The notes below the pieces were generated by a model that made no database searches, was not told the DNA's origin, and worked only from the letters and a program-made list of their open reading frames with translations. A DNA stretch of 64,000 bases from Argentina anserina (lineage: Eukaryota; Streptophyta; Magnoliopsida; Rosales; Rosaceae). Position 1 is the first letter of the stretch. Each line of letters starts with the position of its first letter. The DNA lies in NCBI RefSeq assembly GCF_933775445.1, contig NC_065875.1, positions 11,359,001-11,423,000 on the forward strand, given 5' to 3'. Shown one piece after another: positions 59,395-64,000 of the stretch. Position numbers and translations under genes: made by a program.

Positions 59395-61890
59395 CCACGA
59401 AATAATATGAAGGCAAAATTGTTGAAATGCACCCTAAAATTGACTGAAATTGTCGATTTACACTCCAAACTTGCAATTGTGCCAAAACACCTCTTAAATT
59501 TGGTAAAAATTGCCGATTTACATCCATTCTGTTTAATTGAACTATTTTTATCTAATTTTCTGTCACATGTTATACACATGAGGGGTAATTTTGTCATTCT
59601 ATATTTATTTATTTAATAATAATAAATACAAATATTCTTGAAAAGAGGATTTATTTTTTTAATAAAATTATTTATTTGCTTCTTTTTTCTATAAACTCAA
59701 CACTACTTCTAATTATATATTCTAGACATGATAAGCGCACTTTGTGCGACGTTCTTAACATATTTTTACCTCCATTTGTACTTTACTTAGCTCTTATTAT
59801 TGTAGTATAGTCATTGAGTCGAGTTAGGAGTCTTTAGTGACGTTAGTTGCCTTTTGGTGCTAAAACGGGTGTAAAATGCAGAAATTGTCAAGAGTACATA
59901 GAGTAGTATTTCTTATCAAACTAGGAACCCTAGTTGGGTTAGGATTTTTATTATTCGACATTTCTGTAGCATTTGTGATTTATATTTATTATTTTCTTTC
60001 TTTATTTCAGAATTAAATGAGAGATAATGGCTTGGAAATTATGGAAAGAAAGAGGAGAAGAAGGAGAAAAAGGAAAGAAGTAATTTAGTTTCTGAATAAG
60101 ATGAAAAGGAAGAAGTATGCAGCCTCAAAGGAGGGAAGGTTCATCCGGCAATTAAAAGGAAAGAATAAGAAAAGAAGGAAACAAAAGAAGAAAAAGGAAG
60201 GAGAGAACAAAAAGATAATTCTGAAGAATGCATGTGGTCTAGAAGAAGGGAGAATGCATGTGACCAACAAAGATGATCATCATTCAATTGAGAAGGAAAG
60301 AAAAGAAAAAAAAGGAAATACATGGATCAGCCCATTCAAAACCCTAGCAGCCCCTCCTCTACTCCTTCCTCTATAAAAGGCATGGCCTCTCTCACAATTC
60401 ACGATCTCCATTCTCTCACAAACAAAGTCGAATTGCTGCCCAAGAACATCCAGAAAATTCAAGCCAAAAACCTTCATCCATCATCACCAAGCCGTGCTCA
60501 TCTTCCTCCTCCACCAATTCGAATTCATCCTTGCTTCATCCTAGAAGGTTTCTAATGTGTGATTCATCCATGGCTTGTAATCTTTCTTTTTATTGTCTGC
60601 AAATTTCGAATTCATTGTATGAATCATTGGATGTTATTTTCGGTTTTATATATGAAGAGCATAAATTCAGACTTATTTGGCTTTATGTTTTGATTGCATG
60701 AACTCCTGAAATATGTGTGTATGTCGTGTGTAGCATCTATGGGCAGCATTTTTTCGATTTCTATTTAGATTTTATTTTAATTTATTCCTTGAATTTGTGC
60801 ATCTAAATCAATGCTTGAGGAAGCCAAGGTTCTCCTAAGGTTGCGATTTCATTCACCAAAGTGTTCATTGATTGAATATGCGCTTCGTGTTTCAATTATG
60901 GATACTTATATAGGGCTGTGATAGTTCTAGGAATTTGCATGTTTAATCAAGATGAGTGACGCCATGCTTGTGTAACATGTCTCCAATTCGACTTAATGTG
61001 CTTATGTGCTACTTTGTTGTTTAACTAGAACGCTTCGTTATGTTAAACTCTCTTTAGCATATGTTTAGGATTGAACGCTTCGTTGATTCTAAATAATTAA
61101 GAAGTCTTAACGATTAGATGAACCGCTTCGGACTCTAATTAGAATTGGAATTGAAATGGACTTAAGAAGAATCAAAAATACTTGCTGCCTATATGTTGTT
61201 CTATGCGTGTCATACATGTTTCTTGAGTTGAATTCGTGTTTTGGTTATGTGATGAATGGTTGATCAATTGTATATAAGTAATTTAGGATTTATTTTAAGT
61301 TGTAGTTTTAGAATCCAAATCAAATCCCCCAATAATATGATAAGTGTTGAGGCCCTTTTGATTCCCCGGACTGAACGATCCCTGCTTATTCTATACTAAC
61401 GATGATGTTTTTCAGGGTATTTTATAGACGTTCTAACAAAATGTTCTATCAAGACACCCATTTCAAATATAATTTGTGTATATAATTATATATATACACA
61501 TTTATTTTTTGTGTTGGTATATAACGATGCATTTATTTATATTTTTCTAATTTATTTTAACATACCATTACACGTAAAATTAATAAATATATTAATCAAT
61601 AACGTGTTTCAGAAAATAAAAACGAAGTGCCAAGTTTTCCTCTAAGTAATTTTATTTATTTATTTTATTAGTAAAAATAAAAATTATAATATAATAACAA
61701 GACTACCCTGAAATGCATGGCATGTAACTTAAAATTGGATGGAAACCATTAAAGTTAAAGAAAGAGGGTGCAAATCGGTAATTTTTGCTATGTTTATAAG
61801 GTAAATTGACTTAATTGCAAGTTTTGGTGCAAACTGACAATTATGTCCAAATTTGGAGTGTAAATTGTCAATTTTTTCCTAATTATTATA
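59395..61890. mobile_element. Inverted-repeat element carrying LTR-like insertion 2
   Basis: The left arm (AGGCAAAATTG.., then GTCGATTTACACTCCAAAC at about 59451) is mirrored at about 61780-61885 (GGAGTGTAAATTGTCAATTT, then TTTTTTCCT). Both arms repeat the AATTGxCxATTTACACxC motif more than once. Such arms are seen in plant non-autonomous MULE/MITE-like elements. Between the arms the unique part is short once the 1.7-kb insert is removed. Flanks AATATGA on the left and TATATGA on the right are only a weak target-site candidate. No transposase is present. Confidence 0.55.
59733..61402 (+). mobile_element. LTR-like insertion 2 (probable solo LTR)
   Basis: It starts AAGCGCACTTTGTGCGACGT and ends ..GATCCCTGCTTATTCTATACTAACG. 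A possible 5-bp duplication ATGAT lies at 59728-59732 and 61403-61407. A start at TGAT, 3 bp earlier, is also possible. The TATA box CTATAAAAGGC is at about 60370, followed by a leader-like stretch. The start, a CTCTTATT block and the last 40 bp match insertion 1, so they are one family. A Lys-rich open frame at 60101-60376 precedes the TATA and is probably not coding. Confidence 0.62.
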
Positions 61891-61959
61891 TGAAAAAATG
61901 AAGAAGAGGTGACTCATGATAAAATGGAGAGAGTTTTTTTTATATGAAAAGAAATTACA

Positions 61960-62241
61960 TTAACTCAAACGGAAGCTTCTCGGGCATTCGGTATTTATAA
62001 TGTCAAATAAAAGCGCATTACGCGCCTCACTTGTGACAAAGTCATTCCAAATTACATCATTAGTACAACTATGACCTACACTAACAATAGCATCGGCCAC
62101 AGAGTTTGCTTCTCTTAGAACATGCTTAAACACAACCACCTCAAAATTATTTACAATGGTCTTGATATCTTGGATTAGGTTGCGTAATCTCCAAGAGATC
62201 TTGACATTCCCATTTACAATGGAGAGAGTTGGTGCTCTCAA
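61960..62241 (-). pseudogene. RNase H-like (RVT_3) fragment
   Basis: The frame contains WRLRNLIQDIKTIVNNFEVV, FKHVLREANSVADAIV and a C-terminal tail. This is the last third of the plant RVT_3 RNase H domain found at the end of LINE polyproteins and in small domesticated or orphan RNase-H-like genes. The final conserved HxxREAN..AD block is present, but the N-terminal catalytic part (D and E residues) is not visible upstream. It is probably a truncated LINE end. A plant RNase-H-like gene piece is the alternative. Confidence 0.65.
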
Positions 62242-63507
62242 AGGCTCAAAAGAAACAATGGTAATATTGTTGGAGTCATAAGGGGGAATTGAGCAAATTG
62301 TGATTCACACATTATGTGTGTGTACTGTATTTACTTATACTTTGATTGTTTGTGAGCCTCATATTGAGTAAGGTTCACTCCCTTACACAACAAGGTAAAG
62401 ATTACAGTACTTGGTACTCTCATGCTTACTTTAATTTGTTGATGTCATCTACATGTAATCTCAACTTGCTACATATGTCTTTAAGGATTGATGATTAATT
62501 CGCTTGTCTTAAAGCTATGCTTTTGACTCAGTTATATGCTCGGATACAACCCACTTATTGTGTGTGGTTGCATTTCAATCTTGCATTCTTCATCTCTTAG
62601 GGGAGTATTAATACTTGTTGTATTCTTCATACTTGCTTACGTGATTCATCCTAAAATTGTGATTCGGCTGCTCACTTTTCAATGTTTTATTTTTATTTTT
62701 TTATCTATATGACTCTAATATACAATTCCATTGAACCCTGCAATAATTGTAACACTAGATAGATATACCAAAACTGCAAATAAGATTATATGGCCATTAA
62801 TTTGCAATACACAGATGATCTTGCGAAAAGGAGAACCTCTCAAATACTCATCAATTGGAAAACCAATAATATTTGACTTGAAGATGAATTGATACAACTT
62901 ACTATCACCAAAAAAGTAACAATTTTGGCGTGAAGGGAAAAGTGCTTACTCTAAAGCTATTCTTGCACCTTACAGGATTGACTAGGTTATTATGGTCCTC
63001 GGCATCCACGTCAGCTCCTTGCAAATGATAAAGGAGTTTTAACGGAGCAACCTCCCCTCACTTTCCATTTGCTAGGCCTCACCGGCCTTCTTCTTGGAAG
63101 TGTGATTTCTAGGAAAGTCACCATCGATTCTCCAAAAAAAAAAATCTAGTCACTCAGAAATAAAATCTTTTTTATGGTAGGTACACATAATACTCCTTAA
63201 CATACATGAAAACCAGATTAACAATGCCTATATCAATTAGGAATATGGATCGTATAGGAATTTATTAGGAGTAGGAATACCCAGCATGTGCTCCATCAAA
63301 GGGTGATTGATCTAATTAATCCCTCTTTCTATCATGCCCGCGGAAATCAAATTCCTAAGGAAACACCAAACTTATACGTACATATCGATCTCGTATTGTA
63401 CGTTTGAATTTCAATATAGCCAAATGAACACAATTAATTACAAGAACAATTAATATCGGTATATTGTATAACATAAAAAGAATATTGAAGAACAAATCTG
63501 ATCCTAA
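62242..63507. other. Intergenic DNA
   Basis: AT-rich with no recognised gene. The part adjoining 63507 should include the 3' UTR of the minus-strand zinc-finger gene. Confidence 0.45.
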
Positions 63508-64000
63508 TTAGAGTTTAAGCGTCAAATCAATTTCATTGTCACCATCTTCATCACACTTCGGAGTCTGCTCTACTCGAGACAGAAGATCAGTACTTCCACT
63601 AAAGGTCGGCCGTCGTGGCGGCAGCTTACTCTTGTTGTTGTTGTTGTTGTTTTTGTTGATTGCGTTAAGGTTCCAACTCCCACCGGTGTTGCGAATTGCA
63701 CTAGTACTACACTCTTCCAATCTTGATGAAGTATTAAACGTTCGTGCACCAAACCCTAATTCTTTGGTGTTGATATTATTCTGAAGACCCTGAAAGATGA
63801 GCCTATGATCATTACTAGTATGGTTCTGCAGGAGGCTTGATGAAGCTGGCCTCAACCACCCAGCGCCGCCACCTAGGCGGTCGTACCATGGGGTATAAGA
63901 AGGCTTATGAATCATGGAATCTAGCCGAACACCAAGAGACGTCGACCTTGATCCATAAAGTGAGTAGTGTGGAGAAAGAGCAGACGAAGAATAGGGGCTG
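63508..64000 (-). CDS. C-terminal part of a probable C2H2 zinc-finger repressor with an EAR motif (ZFP1/3/4/7-like), cut by the window end
   Basis: The frame stays open to the right edge of the window, so the N-terminus lies outside. Visible features are a Ser/Tyr-rich stretch (SPYSSSALSPHYSLYGSRS), then SLGVRLDSMIHKP, GGGAGWLRP, a poly-Asn run encoded by a (GTT)n repeat on the plus strand, and the extreme C-terminus NEIDLTLKL. A terminal DLTLKL is an EAR repression motif. Together with the SLGxxxxSMIHKP stretch it recalls Arabidopsis ZFP1/ZFP4-type single-zinc-finger proteins, which repress transcription in hormone responses. The zinc finger itself is not in the window, so the family call is provisional. 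The methionine at 63915 is internal. Confidence 0.6.
   Translation of the reverse strand, partial: SPYSSSALSPHYSLYGSRSTSLGVRLDSMIHKPSYTPWYDRLGGGAGWLRPASSSLLQNHTSNDHRLIFQGLQNNINTKELGFGARTFNTSSRLEECSTSAIRNTGGSWNLNAINKNNNNNNKSKLPPRRPTFSGSTDLLSRVEQTPKCDEDGDNEIDLTLKL

Noticed and set aside
60101..60376. 91-codon Lys-rich frame
   Set aside because: It lies just upstream of the TATA box of an LTR-like insert and is purine-rich low-complexity sequence.

Overview
The window is nuclear DNA of a flowering plant, most likely a eudicot. The evidence is two spliced or single-exon plant genes (an ESCRT-I VPS23/ELCH protein and a Mediator MED15 subunit with an N-terminal KIX domain), the C-terminal end of a probable plant C2H2 zinc-finger repressor, and many plant transposable elements. 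No bacterial or organellar genes, CRISPR array, rRNA or tRNA gene was seen. I could not name the species.

Layout. 1-3.4 kb: AT-rich DNA with a diverged tandem duplication. 3.4-4.67 kb (-): intact intronless ELC/VPS23. 5.2-13.2 kb: a nest of long (2.3-2.6 kb) solo LTRs of one family. Copy A (5198-7514, TSD TTAGG) lies beside copy B (7576 to about 13200). B is split by a non-autonomous hAT element (9669-12905, TSD TTTCTGGG/TTTCTGAG). The hAT is itself split by copy C (10292-12870, TSD CAAAC). 13.78-24.56 kb (-): the MED15 gene, for which I could join 11 coding exons, all in phase, into 1168 codons. Its 3.5-kb intron holds a small LTR element (18068-20031, TSD AACAA). The LTRs of that element carry a 5S-rRNA-like segment, and its inside is a decayed gag fused to the promoter half of the long-LTR family.

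25-26.7 kb: tandemly duplicated retroelement-like debris. 26.7-31.2 kb: a decayed PIF/Harbinger element with both a nuclease and a Myb/SANT reading frame. 32.1-46.4 kb: a 14.3-kb Ty3/gypsy element of Tat type with TSD GGCAT, both LTRs, gag, protease, RT, two RNase H domains and integrase. Downstream of integrase, on the opposite strand, is a spliced plant-mobile-domain (PMD) gene with a coiled-coil C-terminus. 47.5-54.5 kb: a decayed Ty1/copia element on the minus strand. 55.1-59.05 kb: a decayed MULE transposase split by a 1.9-kb LTR-like insert. A relative of that insert (59.7-61.4 kb) sits inside an inverted-repeat element. 62 kb (-): an RNase-H remnant. 63.5-64 kb (-): the zinc-finger protein end.

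The most unusual items are the antisense, intron-bearing PMD gene inside the Tat element, with a duplicated start region, and the chimeric 5S-LTR element in the MED15 intron, whose zinc knuckle is cut exactly where a foreign LTR promoter begins. Both rest on motifs and terminal repeats read by eye. No similarity search was run.
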